DNA from: Streptomyces spongiicola
GTDB taxonomy: Bacteria; Actinomycetota; Actinomycetes; Streptomycetales; Streptomycetaceae
Direction: 5' to 3'
Assembly: GCF_003122365.1 (NCBI RefSeq)
Contig: NZ_CP029254.1
Span: forward strand, 6,946,001 to 7,010,000
DNA: 64,000 bases
Below the pieces are notes generated by a model that searched no databases, was not told the DNA's origin, and was given only the letters and a program-made list of their open reading frames with translations. Each line of letters begins with the position of its first letter. The first letter of the stretch is position 1. Below are positions 26,506 to 35,343 of the stretch, one piece after another. The translations under genes and the position numbers were made by a program.

Positions 26506-26904
26506 ATGGCACCAGAGCACGATCTCGGCCGTCTCCTGAGCGGTATGCGTCCCGAACTCCACCCCGGCCGCTATGTCTTCACCACCGTCCCCGCGTCGGT
26601 ACCGCCGGGCCTCACCCCCGTGGCCACCGTCACCGAGGACGAGGGCCTGACTCTCGTCGTACGCAGGGAGGAGGCCGACGGAGCCGGGCTGGCCTACGAC
26701 TACGTCGCCGGCTGGATCACCCTGCGCGTGCACTCCGCACTCGCCGCCGTCGGGCTCACCGCCGCGGTCGCGACCGCCCTGGCCGGTGCGGGCATCGGCT
26801 GCAACGTCGTCGCCGGCCACCACCACGACCATCTGTTCGTTCCGTACGAACGCGCGGACGAGTCTGTTGCCCTCCTCCAGGGGCCGGCCGAACGCGCGGG
26901 CTGA
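26506..26904 (+). CDS. ACT domain-containing protein
   Basis: A 132-residue protein of the COG3602 type, a small two-part ACT-domain protein. Features are HPGRYVFTTVPASVPPG, then LTLVVRREEADGAGLAYDY and the helix HSALAAVGLTAAVATAL, followed by the conserved NVVAGHHHDHLFVPYERA. ACT domains bind amino acids, but the role of this stand-alone family is not established. ATG 26506 gives the family N-terminus; its ribosome site is weak and an in-frame start at 26419 cannot be excluded. Confidence 0.8.
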   Translation: MAPEHDLGRLLSGMRPELHPGRYVFTTVPASVPPGLTPVATVTEDEGLTLVVRREEADGAGLAYDYVAGWITLRVHSALAAVGLTAAVATALAGAGIGCNVVAGHHHDHLFVPYERADESVALLQGPAERAG

Positions 26905-27074
26905 GGCCACGGCGACGGCCCGTCCGCCCGGTCGACCCGCTGCGGCGTGTCGCGCGGGCCGGGGGGCCACCGTGCTCCTGCGTGTCGCGCGGGGCGGGGT
27001 CACCGCGCTGCGGCGTGTCGCGCCGCCGTGCGCCCGGTCGGCGGCATCGGCTCCCGGGCACGTACCATGTCGGC

Positions 27075-27575
27075 ATGTCCTTCCTCCGCCGCCGCAGCGC
27101 CTCCACTCCCGCGGGCCCGGACTTCGACGTCCTGGCCATGGACCCGGGGGACTGGCCCGGCAATCTGGGAGCCGGGCTGCTTCCCGCGCCCGACGGCAGC
27201 TGCCAGGGCGTCTTCCTGCGCTACGACCTGTTCGGCGGCCGGGGCCCCGCGATGATCATCGGCAATCTGCCGGAGGGCTCCCCCGCCCGCGACGTCGCCG
27301 AGGGAGAGGCCCCCTTCGAGGTCGCCCAGCTGCTCGCGGCGCTGGAGGACGACGAGGAGGTCACGGTCGTCGGCGCCGAGGACGTGCCCGTCATGCAGGG
27401 CGACAACCTGCTGATCGTCCGCAGGGTCAAACTCTCCCAGGGCCGGATCTCCTGCGTGCAGTTCGACCGCAGCGACAACGTCCTCGTCACGATCGCGAGC
27501 TGGGACCGGCCGATCACCGACGACCTGTACGCGCTGCTGAAGCCCCTGCCCGCGGAACTCTTCCAGCAGGGCTGA
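27075..27575 (+). CDS. Conserved hypothetical protein (166 aa)
   Basis: A 166-residue soluble protein with no domain I can name. It has strong codon bias and an acidic stretch (LEDDEEVTVVGAEDVPV) within a mixed alpha/beta pattern. It reads like a conserved single-domain Streptomyces protein. Two ATGs lie 8 bp apart (27067 and 27075); the second is in frame. No signal peptide or membrane segment. The neighbours do not suggest a role. Confidence 0.75.
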   Translation: MSFLRRRSASTPAGPDFDVLAMDPGDWPGNLGAGLLPAPDGSCQGVFLRYDLFGGRGPAMIIGNLPEGSPARDVAEGEAPFEVAQLLAALEDDEEVTVVGAEDVPVMQGDNLLIVRRVKLSQGRISCVQFDRSDNVLVTIASWDRPITDDLYALLKPLPAELFQQG

Positions 27576-27608
27576 CCGACCCGCCCGCCGCGGAGCACCG
27601 CACACGGA

Positions 27609-27697
27609 GCGGACCCCGCGCGGGTGAGTCCGGCCCGCCGGGTGTGGGTCTCGCGCATCCACTGCTGGCGCGGACCCCGCGAGGCTGAGTCCGGCCC
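27609..27697. repeat. Direct repeat of about 29 bp, 60 bp apart
   Basis: Near-identical blocks start at 27609 and 27669 (GCGGACCCCGCG then GTGAGTCCGGCCCG wording). Shorter CGGACACGCCGGACGCA repeats follow near 27840-27880. The 357-bp gap 27576-27932 before the 3' end of the geosmin synthase gene holds no supported gene. Confidence 0.75.
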
Positions 27698-27932
27698 GGG
27701 GGTCCCGCCGAACCTCGTGCCGCCCGGTCCTCACCCCGCCCGGTCGTCGCCCCTCCCACCCGTGCACGGGCCCCGTCCCGGACGGGGGCACGGAGGACCG
27801 CACACCCCGTCCGGGCCGGGGCACCGCGTCGCGGCCCCGGCCCGGACACGCCGGACGCATCGGACACGCCGGACGCACCGGACACCCGGACGCGCCCGAT
27901 GCCCAGGTGCGCCCGACGCCGGCGCGCGCGGC

Positions 27933-30188
27933 TCAGAGCCGCACGGCGCCCGCCGCCGCGCCCACGCCGGGGAACGGTTCACCGGCGCCCGTCCCCCCAC
28001 CGGACCGGAGCAGACCGGCGAGGTCCGCCGCCGACATCCCCAGTGCCAGGGGCCCGTCGACACGCAGCGCCGACCCGGCGCCCGACCGCACGTCCTCCAC
28101 TCCGTAACGGCGCGCCTTGCGGTGCCAGTTGAGGATGCCCGCGAGCCAGTCCTCCAGTTCCCGCACATAGGCGCCCAACGCCGCCCTGCCCCGCGAGTCC
28201 AGGGAGAACTGCTCGTGCAGCAGCGGGAGTTCATGCTCCTTGACATGGAGGAACTGGCTCATCCGCGAACGCATCAGATCGTCGACGATCCCCACCGCGG
28301 CCCGGTAGTCGCAACCGTAGAAGTTCTGCACCACCAGCAGCGCGTTGTGCACCTCCCCCTCGACCTCGATCTCCTTCTGGTAGGAGAAGAAGTCGTTCAG
28401 CAGGCAGGCGTAGTCCGCTGCGGAGTTCTCCAGGCTCCGCATCACCCCCGTCCCGTAGATCTCCGGCGGCAGCTCCCCCTCGTGCCGCAGCCGGCTCAGC
28501 ATCATGGTGAGGTCCGAACCGAAGGTGCAGCGCCGCATCTCCAGGTAGTCCACCGGGTCGGGAACCCGGTGCTGGGCCTGGTTGTGCAGCTCCCACAGCC
28601 AGCTCTCCAGCATCACATCCATCGCACGCCGCAGCCCCGCCCGCGCCCCGGGGCCCATCGGCCCGGCCGTCCGCGCCCAGAGGTCGGCGAGCGACCGCTC
28701 CATCGGACTCACCGCGACCGCCGCGCCCGACGCCGGGTCGTCGAGCGGCATACAGGCCGCCAGCCGGTCCGTGCACGCCTTCGCCCCCGCCAGATCGCGG
28801 CGGCGGCCGAACACCAGCGGGTAGTAGTCGTCCCCGTACGTTCCCCACGTCAGCCACTCCGCACTCAGCTCCAGTTCCTCGGCAGTGGCGTCCGGATCGA
28901 TGCCCGCCGAACAGAGCGCGAAGTCGAAGCCGTTGAGCATGGCCTCGTCCCAGACGTCCCCGAGGAGCCCCATCCGCTTCGCCCAGGCGATCGACCGGCT
29001 CCGCGCCTCCTCGTGGTGCGGGCTGAGCGACAGCGGGAACGGGCAGTCGAACTCGGGCAGCAGCGACGGCCCCGTCGCCTGGTGCGGGACATGCGTCAGC
29101 GCCCGCAGCCGGGCCGCGGCCGGCCTGCCGAACAGCGTCCTCACATCCAGGGCCGACGTCCCGAGCACTCCCTCGAACATCGACGGCCCCGCCACCGCCC
29201 CCTCGTTCATATAGCGGCTGGAACGCAGATGCCACTCATGGCCACCGGACTGCCAGTCCTGCAGGCCCTTGGCATACGCGGCGACCGCCGCGCACTCCGC
29301 CGGATCCAGCCCGCGCTCGGCACACAGCGCCGGGACCTCCGTGAGCGCGGTGTTCTCGAACTGCTGCAACCGCGACGTCAGCAGGTCGTTGACCGCGTCC
29401 GCCGCCTCCTGCGTGGAGCAGCCGAGGAACTTCTCCAGCACCAGCACACCGTTGCTGTTCTCGCCCTCGTCACCGACCTCCCGCTCGTACGAGAACAGGT
29501 CGTTGCGCAGATGCACCCCGTCGGAGAACGCGTCCCTCAGCACCCGCATCGGCCGGGAACCGGCGACCCGCTCCGGGACCTCCGCGCCCGCCGCGAACTC
29601 GACGAGCCCCGCCGACCAGGGCGCCCCACCGACCTTGCGGCGCATCTCGACGTACTCGACCGGATTGGCGATCCGGCCCCGGTCGATGTTGCGCAGCTCC
29701 CACAGCGACTCGTTGAGCAGATGCTCCGTGGCCTCGGCGAAACGGGCACGCCAGGCCTCCGACATACCGGGTGCCGTCCGCCTCCACAGGTCGGCGAGGC
29801 CCGCCTCCACCTGGTTGGCCGGTTCGGGCACGCCCTGTCCCGGGTCCGGCGGCATGAACGCGGGCAACCGTTCCAGATAGGCGCTGCCGCCCGCGATGTC
29901 ACGCGGGCGCTTGAAGACCTCCAGGAAGTGGTCGTCGAAGAAGAACACCCACACGTACCAGTCCGTCACCAGCGAGAGCGTCTCCGCCGAACAGTCGGGA
30001 TGGGTGTAGGCGCACAGCAGGGCGTAGTCGTGCGCCTCGAGATCCTCGGGCTCCCAGACCCCCGAGCCCTCCAGCATCCCCATCCGGCGCGCCCACTCCC
30101 GCGTGTGCCGCCGAGCCGCGTCGACATGGGGATTGAGGCGCGCCGGATGAGGCACATAGAAGTCCGGCAGTTCGAAGGGCTGTGCCAT
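27933..30188 (-). CDS. geoA: Bifunctional germacradienol/geosmin synthase
   Basis: Makes the earthy odour compound geosmin from farnesyl diphosphate. The N-terminal domain forms germacradienol/germacrene D and the C-terminal domain converts germacradienol to geosmin. The 751-residue product has two terpene-cyclase domains. Metal-binding motifs are DDHFLE (85-90) and NDLFSYERE (229-237) in the first, and DDYYPL (453-458) and NDFFSYQKE (598-606) in the second. The S. coelicolor enzyme is 726 residues with the same arrangement. ATG 30188 follows GAAAGGCCGGGCACGT. It is monocistronic, with the amidase terminator just upstream. Confidence 0.97.
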   Translation of the reverse strand: MAQPFELPDFYVPHPARLNPHVDAARRHTREWARRMGMLEGSGVWEPEDLEAHDYALLCAYTHPDCSAETLSLVTDWYVWVFFFDDHFLEVFKRPRDIAGGSAYLERLPAFMPPDPGQGVPEPANQVEAGLADLWRRTAPGMSEAWRARFAEATEHLLNESLWELRNIDRGRIANPVEYVEMRRKVGGAPWSAGLVEFAAGAEVPERVAGSRPMRVLRDAFSDGVHLRNDLFSYEREVGDEGENSNGVLVLEKFLGCSTQEAADAVNDLLTSRLQQFENTALTEVPALCAERGLDPAECAAVAAYAKGLQDWQSGGHEWHLRSSRYMNEGAVAGPSMFEGVLGTSALDVRTLFGRPAAARLRALTHVPHQATGPSLLPEFDCPFPLSLSPHHEEARSRSIAWAKRMGLLGDVWDEAMLNGFDFALCSAGIDPDATAEELELSAEWLTWGTYGDDYYPLVFGRRRDLAGAKACTDRLAACMPLDDPASGAAVAVSPMERSLADLWARTAGPMGPGARAGLRRAMDVMLESWLWELHNQAQHRVPDPVDYLEMRRCTFGSDLTMMLSRLRHEGELPPEIYGTGVMRSLENSAADYACLLNDFFSYQKEIEVEGEVHNALLVVQNFYGCDYRAAVGIVDDLMRSRMSQFLHVKEHELPLLHEQFSLDSRGRAALGAYVRELEDWLAGILNWHRKARRYGVEDVRSGAGSALRVDGPLALGMSAADLAGLLRSGGGTGAGEPFPGVGAAAGAVRL

Positions 30189-30283
30189 ACGTGCCCGGCC
30201 TTTCGGTGAGCGTCCGCGCGCGAGCCGCGCGGACCGGTCCGCGTACGGGCCAGCCCTACCCGTCGCCGCTCCGGGCCACGCGA

Positions 30284-30315
30284 CCCCGGTGATCACCCGT
30301 CCGGGTGAACCGGGG
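30284..30315 (-). terminator. Hairpin downstream of the amidase gene
   Basis: CCCCGGT (30284-30290) pairs with ACCGGGG (30309-30315). An inner CACCC/GGGTG stem extends it after a small internal loop. It lies 20 bp past the amidase stop on the minus strand and ahead of the geosmin synthase promoter region. Confidence 0.65.
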
Positions 30316-30335
30316 GCGCACCGCCACCCCGCCCG

Positions 30336-32294
30336 CTACCGCCTGGTGACCAGCACGTCGGCGGCTTTCACGAACGCCACCCGATGACCGAACTGGATCA
30401 CGTGGTACCGCTCTTCGCCGCGCACCACCGTGTGCTGCGACGCGTCGAACCCCGTCGCCCGGTAGTACTCGCCCGGCATGCTGCCGGCGGTCACATACCT
30501 CTGCCCCGCGAGCAGCTTGTACGGCAGCGGCGTCACCGCCTGCACCGGCACACCCGGCGGGTACGCCGACGCCTCCGGATAGGCGCGCCCGTACACCGGA
30601 ACCTCCGCCAGCCCCGCCCGCGGGGTGACGAGCACGGCATGCGCGCCCACCGCGACCGGCCGGGTACGCGGGTTGTGGAACCACGCCTTCCCGCCCAGGT
30701 ACCACACGGCCGTCCAGTCCCCCCGGCGCTCCGCGACGGCGTACCGCTGACCCGTGGAGGCCCGCGCACCCGTGTCGTTGACGCCCGTGGTCGAGTCGCC
30801 GCCGTCCGGGCGCAGCCCGGCGTCCTTCACCAGCGGCGACGACGCGTCCGGGGCGGTGTGCAGCCGGACCGCACCCGAACCGTGCGGCGCACAGCCGCCG
30901 CCCGCCTCGGCACAGCCCGTGTACACCGGCCGGTGCCGGTCGTAGTCGGGACGGATCGTCACCGCTGCGGCGCCCGGCCCCGCGGTGGCCGCGAACGGCC
31001 GCCCCAGGAGCGTGAAGTAGTGCGCCCAGTCCCAGTACGGACCCGGGTCGGTGTGCATACCCGGGACGGTCGACGGCAGGGTGCCCGGGACGTTGTCGTG
31101 GCCGATGATGTGCTGCCGGTCCAGCGGGACTCCGTACCGCCCGGCGAGATGGCGCACCAGCCGGGCGGAACTGCGGTACATCGCCTCCGTGTACCAGGCG
31201 TCGGGGCTGACCAGGAAGCCCTCGTGCTCCAGCCCGATCGACTTGGCGTTGATGAACCAGTTGCCGGCGTGCCAGCCGACGTCCTTGAGCCTCAGATGCT
31301 GGGCGACATGCCCGTCAGAGGACCGCAGCGAGTAGTGCCAGGACACGTACTCCGGGTCCTGGACCAGCCGGAGGGTGGTGTCCCAGGTCGCCTCGGTGTC
31401 GTGGATGACGATGTACTCGACCGACTGCGACACGGGCCTGTCCGCCTTGTCGTGGTTGCCGTAGTCGCCCTCACCGAACTGCTCGTACGGGGCGGGGATC
31501 CACTCGCAGGCCACGGTCACCGGACACTCGGTGAGCGTCCGGTCCGCGGTGCGCAGACCCAGCCGGGCCACGGCAGACCTGTCGGGAGGCGGACCCCCGT
31601 CGGCCCGCAGCGACACCCGCTGGCCGCCGTCGGTGGTCCGGCTCTGCCCGGTGCGGATGACGTCGAACACGTCGTCGGCGTATGCCGTCGCGGTCGCCGT
31701 GTCGTCGGCGCCCGAGAACCGGGCGACCGCCCCGAACCAGTCCGCCGCACCGCCGCCCGGCGCCCCGCCCAGCTCCCGCTGGGCGTCCGCGAGCAGCGCC
31801 GCGCCTCCCCGGACGTTCGCCGACGGGTCGGTGCGCAGGCGCTCGGCGGGGATACCGGTGAGGTCCGCGGCGCGCTCGAGGGTCCGCAACCGGGCCGGAA
31901 ACACGGCACGCTCCCCGAGCGCGTGTGCGCCACCCGTCCGGGGCACCCGCGCCGTGTCGCCGCGGGGATCCTCAGCGCCGTGCGAATGGTGCGGAGCCTC
32001 GGCCAGGGCCGTCGCCGCGTCCGTCAGATGCATGGGCCCGTAGCCGCCGGTGACACTGGGGGCGCCGCCGTGCCCGTCCCAGCGCGACTGGATGTAGGAG
32101 ACGCCGAGCAGCACATTCTGCGGCACCCGGTACTCCGCGGCGGCGTCCGCGAAGGCGCGCTGGAGTCCGCCTGACGGCGCTGACTGCTCCGCGGTGGCGG
32201 ACGGGGCGCCGGAGGCCAGGGTCAGCAGCAGCGCCGCGACCACCGCCCCCCGCCTGCGAACATGTCTCGGTCGTACGGGGACGGACGCCTGCAA
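30336..32294 (-). CDS. Secreted N-acetylmuramoyl-L-alanine amidase (Amidase_2)
   Basis: A 652-residue exported enzyme that would cleave the amide between muramic acid and the stem peptide. It has a basic N-terminus, hydrophobic core (VVAALLLTLASGA) and AxA-type cleavage near residue 35. An N-terminal lysozyme-like segment (about 45-215) carries YIQSRWDGHGG. The Amidase_2 domain (about 290-430) has zinc-site residues in YIVIHDTE, the GLEHEG segment, HIIGHDNVPGT and MHTDPGPYWDW. The C-terminal about 200 residues look like SH3-type wall-binding repeats. TTG 32294 is the start: CTGGAGG sits five bases upstream. Confidence 0.88.
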   Translation of the reverse strand: MQASVPVRPRHVRRRGAVVAALLLTLASGAPSATAEQSAPSGGLQRAFADAAAEYRVPQNVLLGVSYIQSRWDGHGGAPSVTGGYGPMHLTDAATALAEAPHHSHGAEDPRGDTARVPRTGGAHALGERAVFPARLRTLERAADLTGIPAERLRTDPSANVRGGAALLADAQRELGGAPGGGAADWFGAVARFSGADDTATATAYADDVFDVIRTGQSRTTDGGQRVSLRADGGPPPDRSAVARLGLRTADRTLTECPVTVACEWIPAPYEQFGEGDYGNHDKADRPVSQSVEYIVIHDTEATWDTTLRLVQDPEYVSWHYSLRSSDGHVAQHLRLKDVGWHAGNWFINAKSIGLEHEGFLVSPDAWYTEAMYRSSARLVRHLAGRYGVPLDRQHIIGHDNVPGTLPSTVPGMHTDPGPYWDWAHYFTLLGRPFAATAGPGAAAVTIRPDYDRHRPVYTGCAEAGGGCAPHGSGAVRLHTAPDASSPLVKDAGLRPDGGDSTTGVNDTGARASTGQRYAVAERRGDWTAVWYLGGKAWFHNPRTRPVAVGAHAVLVTPRAGLAEVPVYGRAYPEASAYPPGVPVQAVTPLPYKLLAGQRYVTAGSMPGEYYRATGFDASQHTVVRGEERYHVIQFGHRVAFVKAADVLVTRR

Positions 32295-32566
32295 CGCAGC
32301 CTCCAGTGACGGACGGTGCCCGGGGGATCCGTACAGGGGTAGCCGTTCCCGGACGATCCGTCAATGAGGCTCGGCGGTAGGGAAGTCCACGTCGGACCGG
32401 GCCGAAGACCCGGACCGGCGGTCGGCGGAGGCCGGTGGAGGAAACCGGCGACCACCGGCGGCGGAGCATCGTGACACGGCCTCCGGTGCCGGCAGTCCGT
32501 CCCGCCCGCCCCGCCCACGACCGCGGGCCACTCCGGACACGGCACCGCGCCGGGCTGCCGGGCTGC

Positions 32567-32602
32567 CGCACCGACCGATCCGACCGCACCGACCGATCCG
32601 AC
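32567..32602. repeat. 18-bp tandem repeat, 2 copies
   Basis: Identical 18-bp units at 32567-32584 and 32585-32602, immediately past the 3' end of the universal stress protein gene. The 320-bp gap 32295-32614 otherwise holds the amidase promoter region and no gene. Confidence 0.85.
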
Positions 32603-32614
32603 CGGCCACCGGAC

Positions 32615-33502
32615 TCAGACCGGCGGCACGACCGCCACGGGGCAGGGCGCGTGGTGCAGCGCGGCATGGGCGACGGATCCGATCCGCGAACCGACTGGGG
32701 AGCGGCGCGCCCGCCGGCCGACCACCAGCAGCCGCGCACGGGCGGTGGCGGACAGCAGCACCTGCCCGGCGCTGCCGATCTCGACATGCTCCGTCACCGG
32801 CACCCCGGGATAGCGGTCCCGCCAGGGCTTCAGCGCCTCCGACAGCGCCTTGCGCTCGAACGGCTCAAGGCCGCCGGCCTCGTCCGCGAGCCTCATCGCG
32901 GCCGGGCTGTAGGTGTAGAGCGTCGGCAGGCTCCACGCTCGCACCGCCCGCACCCCCACTCCGTGTGCGGCGGCGGTCTCGAAGGCGAAGCCGAGGACCG
33001 CCTCGCAGTCCTCCGGCGCGCCCTGCTGCCCCACCACGATCTCGTCGCCCCCGCCGGGCTCGGGGTCCGCGGCCCGATCCTCCCCGGCGGGTGCGCGAAC
33101 GGCGACGACGGGGCAGGACGCGGAGGCGATCACCTGCTGGCCGTAGGAGCCGACGAGGAAACCGACGACGGCGCCGTGCCCACGCGAGCCCAGCACCAGC
33201 ATCGTCGCGCGCTCGGCCTCCCCGACGAGCGCCGCCACCGCGGTGTCCGGAACCACCTCGGCGGACACCGGCACATCCGGGAAACGCCGGCTGATCTCCG
33301 ACTCCGCCTCACGCAGCAGACTCTCGGCGGCCCGGGCCTGCGCCTCCCGGTCCTGCACGATCGGAACGTCGAGCGGCTGCCACAGCCATGCGTGCACCAG
33401 ACGAAGAGGAAGCCCGCGGAGCGCCGCCTCGCGGGCCGCCCAGTACGCCGCTGCCCGGCTCTCCGGCGATCCGTCCACTCCTGCGGTGATGCATCGGGCC
33501 AT
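32615..33502 (-). CDS. Universal stress protein, tandem UspA domains
   Basis: A 295-residue protein of two UspA domains (about 1-140 and 150-295). The first starts ITAGVDGSPESRAAAYWAA and has the ATP-binding signature GSRGHGAVVGFLVGSYGQQV. The second reads VVGRRARRSPVGSRIGSVAHAALHHAPCPVAVV, a variant of the same loop. Such proteins bind ATP and accumulate under stress; exact roles are mostly unknown. ATG 33502 is preceded by GGAGGCACAACCCG, and the much longer upstream frame is repeat-driven. Monocistronic. Confidence 0.9.
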   Translation of the reverse strand: MARCITAGVDGSPESRAAAYWAAREAALRGLPLRLVHAWLWQPLDVPIVQDREAQARAAESLLREAESEISRRFPDVPVSAEVVPDTAVAALVGEAERATMLVLGSRGHGAVVGFLVGSYGQQVIASASCPVVAVRAPAGEDRAADPEPGGGDEIVVGQQGAPEDCEAVLGFAFETAAAHGVGVRAVRAWSLPTLYTYSPAAMRLADEAGGLEPFERKALSEALKPWRDRYPGVPVTEHVEIGSAGQVLLSATARARLLVVGRRARRSPVGSRIGSVAHAALHHAPCPVAVVPPV

Positions 33503-33810
33503 CGGGTTGTGCCTCCGTCCGGGGCCAGGGCTCGACCACGCGGGCCGCCCTGTGCGAATCGGTCCAGCCGAACCCGACCCTACAGGGGCGAACCGGCAGG
33601 CCCCGGACCCGGCCTCCGATACCGCCGGAACCGGCCGCGGCCCGCCCCGGGTTCCCCGGTGCCGGACACCCCGCACCGCCGGCCGCGGCCCGCCCCCGTC
33701 CGGTGGGCCGCCGGTCGACCGAGCGGTGACGGGTGCTCCCCGCTCAGCCCCGGAGGGGCACGGGAGCCGGGTGCGAGCCCGGGGTGGATCCGCCCAGGGG
33801 GAAGAAGCGC

Positions 33811-33878
33811 AGGAGAGGGCACGCAGGAGAAGCGGGAGAGGGCACGCAGGAGAAGACGCGTAGGAGAAGACGCGCAGG
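33811..33878. repeat. Purine-rich repeat array (AGGAGAAGACGCGY units)
   Basis: Four to five copies of a roughly 14-bp AGGAGA-rich unit, within the 490-bp gap 33503-33992 between two minus-strand genes. The gap contains no supported gene; the array lies on the 5' side of the universal stress protein gene. Confidence 0.75.
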
Positions 33879-33931
33879 GAAGCGTTGAGGGAAGCCGCCG
33901 GACATCCGGGGCGTACGGCCCGGCAGACGAC

Positions 33932-33977
33932 AGAGCGCTGTGTGTCCGGTGTGTCGGCACTGGACGCACAGCGCTCT
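33932..33977 (-). terminator. Long hairpin at the end of the APH-type gene
   Basis: Perfect 11-bp arms AGAGCGCTGTG (33932-33942) and CACAGCGCTCT (33967-33977), with four or five further pairs inside. It lies 15 bp past the stop of the minus-strand phosphotransferase gene. The position and stem length make termination the likely role. Confidence 0.8.
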
Positions 33978-33992
33978 TCCCCCTCGTCGCGG

Positions 33993-35111
33993 TCAGCGCG
34001 TGCCGACCGCCGCGCGCACGGCCCGCCGTGCCAGCGCGCAGTCATCGTGCAGCCGCCGCAGGAGCAGCCGCTGCTCCTCTCCGGAGGAGAGTCCGGTGTG
34101 CGGCGGCGGGACGGTGCCGGCCGGCGGCGCCTCCCGCATCGTCCGCTGCACCGCCGTCTCGTAGGTTCTGATCTCCCGGGTCAGCACCAGCATCAGGTTC
34201 ACCAGGAAGGCGTCGCGCGCCGCCGGGCCGGACTGCTGGGCCAGCTGGCTGACCTGCCGCCGCGCCACCGGGGCGTCGCCCAGCACCGTCCACAGCGTCG
34301 CCAGGTCGTAACCCGGCAGATACCAGCCCGCGTGCTCCCAGTCGACGAGTACCGGGCCCGTCGGCGCGAGGAGGATGTTCGACAGCAGCGCGTCGCCGTG
34401 GCAGAACTGGCCCAGCCCGCCCTGCCGCCCACCGTGGTGCGCGAGCCCGTGCAGCAGCTTCTGCAGATCACCCAGATCGCGGTCGGTGAACAGACCGAGT
34501 TCGTGGTAGCGGGCGAACCGCGACACGTAGTCCAGCGGCGCGTCGAACATCCCGGAAGGCGGCCGCCAGGAGTTCAACCGCGCGACGGCCCCGAGTGCGG
34601 CACGGACGTCGGCGCGCGGCGGTGCCTCGGAGGGGTGCCGGGCGAGGGCGGCGGGGCGGCCGGGCATCCGCTCGACGACCAGCGTGCAGTTCTCCGGGTC
34701 CGCGGCGATGAGCCGGGGCACACGCACCGGTGGCCGGTGCCGGACGAACGCACGGTATGCCGCTATCTCGTGCCGGAACCGCTCCGCCCACGCGGGCGAC
34801 TGGTCGAGTAAGCACTTGGCGACGGCGGTGGTCCGCCCCGTCGTGCCGACGAGCAGCACCGAGCGACCGCTCCTGCGCAGCACCTGTACCGGATTGAACT
34901 CCGGGCAGATGCGGTGCACCGAGGCGATCGCCATGCGCAGCTGCGCGCCCTGCGGGCCGGACAGGTCGATTCTCCCGCTGAGCGGCTGGCCGACCGCCCC
35001 CGGCCACCGCCGGGCCCTGCCGGCCGCGGAGGGCTCGAGCAGCGGCCCGCCGCCCGCCTGGAGGGTGCGCGGCCGGGGCGGGGCGGACACGGAGGACGAT
35101 GCTGTGTACAT
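33993..35111 (-). CDS. APH-family phosphotransferase
   Basis: A 372-residue member of the aminoglycoside phosphotransferase / choline kinase-like fold. The catalytic loop is CHGDALLSN (HGD at 238-240, Asn 245) and the metal-binding motif is VLVDWEHAG (Asp 257). The N-lobe has VAKCLL with a likely ATP-binding Lys near residue 99. Family members phosphorylate antibiotics, sugars or choline; nothing nearby fixes the substrate. ATG 35111 follows GAAGGGATC, and the longer frame adds unsupported residues. It is divergent from the NsdA/NsdB-like gene, 232 bp apart. Confidence 0.85.
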   Translation of the reverse strand: MYTASSSVSAPPRPRTLQAGGGPLLEPSAAGRARRWPGAVGQPLSGRIDLSGPQGAQLRMAIASVHRICPEFNPVQVLRRSGRSVLLVGTTGRTTAVAKCLLDQSPAWAERFRHEIAAYRAFVRHRPPVRVPRLIAADPENCTLVVERMPGRPAALARHPSEAPPRADVRAALGAVARLNSWRPPSGMFDAPLDYVSRFARYHELGLFTDRDLGDLQKLLHGLAHHGGRQGGLGQFCHGDALLSNILLAPTGPVLVDWEHAGWYLPGYDLATLWTVLGDAPVARRQVSQLAQQSGPAARDAFLVNLMLVLTREIRTYETAVQRTMREAPPAGTVPPPHTGLSSGEEQRLLLRRLHDDCALARRAVRAAVGTR

Positions 35112-35297
35112 GGGCGATACAGATCCCTTCGTGTGCCGACAACTCGCGTGCGCGGCCCTGCCCCGGAAGCCTTCGGCACCCTGGGGAATGCGTCTCGCTC
35201 CCGGGGCGGGGTGGCGCTTTCCTACCTGACACCCGCCCGCGGGTGGCACACCATCTGGCGGACCCTGGCGAAGCCTGGCGAATAGTCGCGGCGCATC

Positions 35298-35316
35298 TGA
35301 CAGGGGGTTACTGTCA
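35298..35316. promoter_or_regulatory. Inverted repeat TGACAG-N7-CTGTCA upstream of TPR regulator
   Basis: Perfect 6-bp half-sites, TGACAG (35298-35303) and CTGTCA (35311-35316), separated by seven bases. They end 27 bp before the GTG at 35344. Position and symmetry suggest a binding site for a dimeric regulator, possibly the adjacent helix-turn-helix TPR protein itself. Confidence 0.5.
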
Positions 35317-35343
35317 ACTCAGCCGAGAACCTGGGGGCTTGAC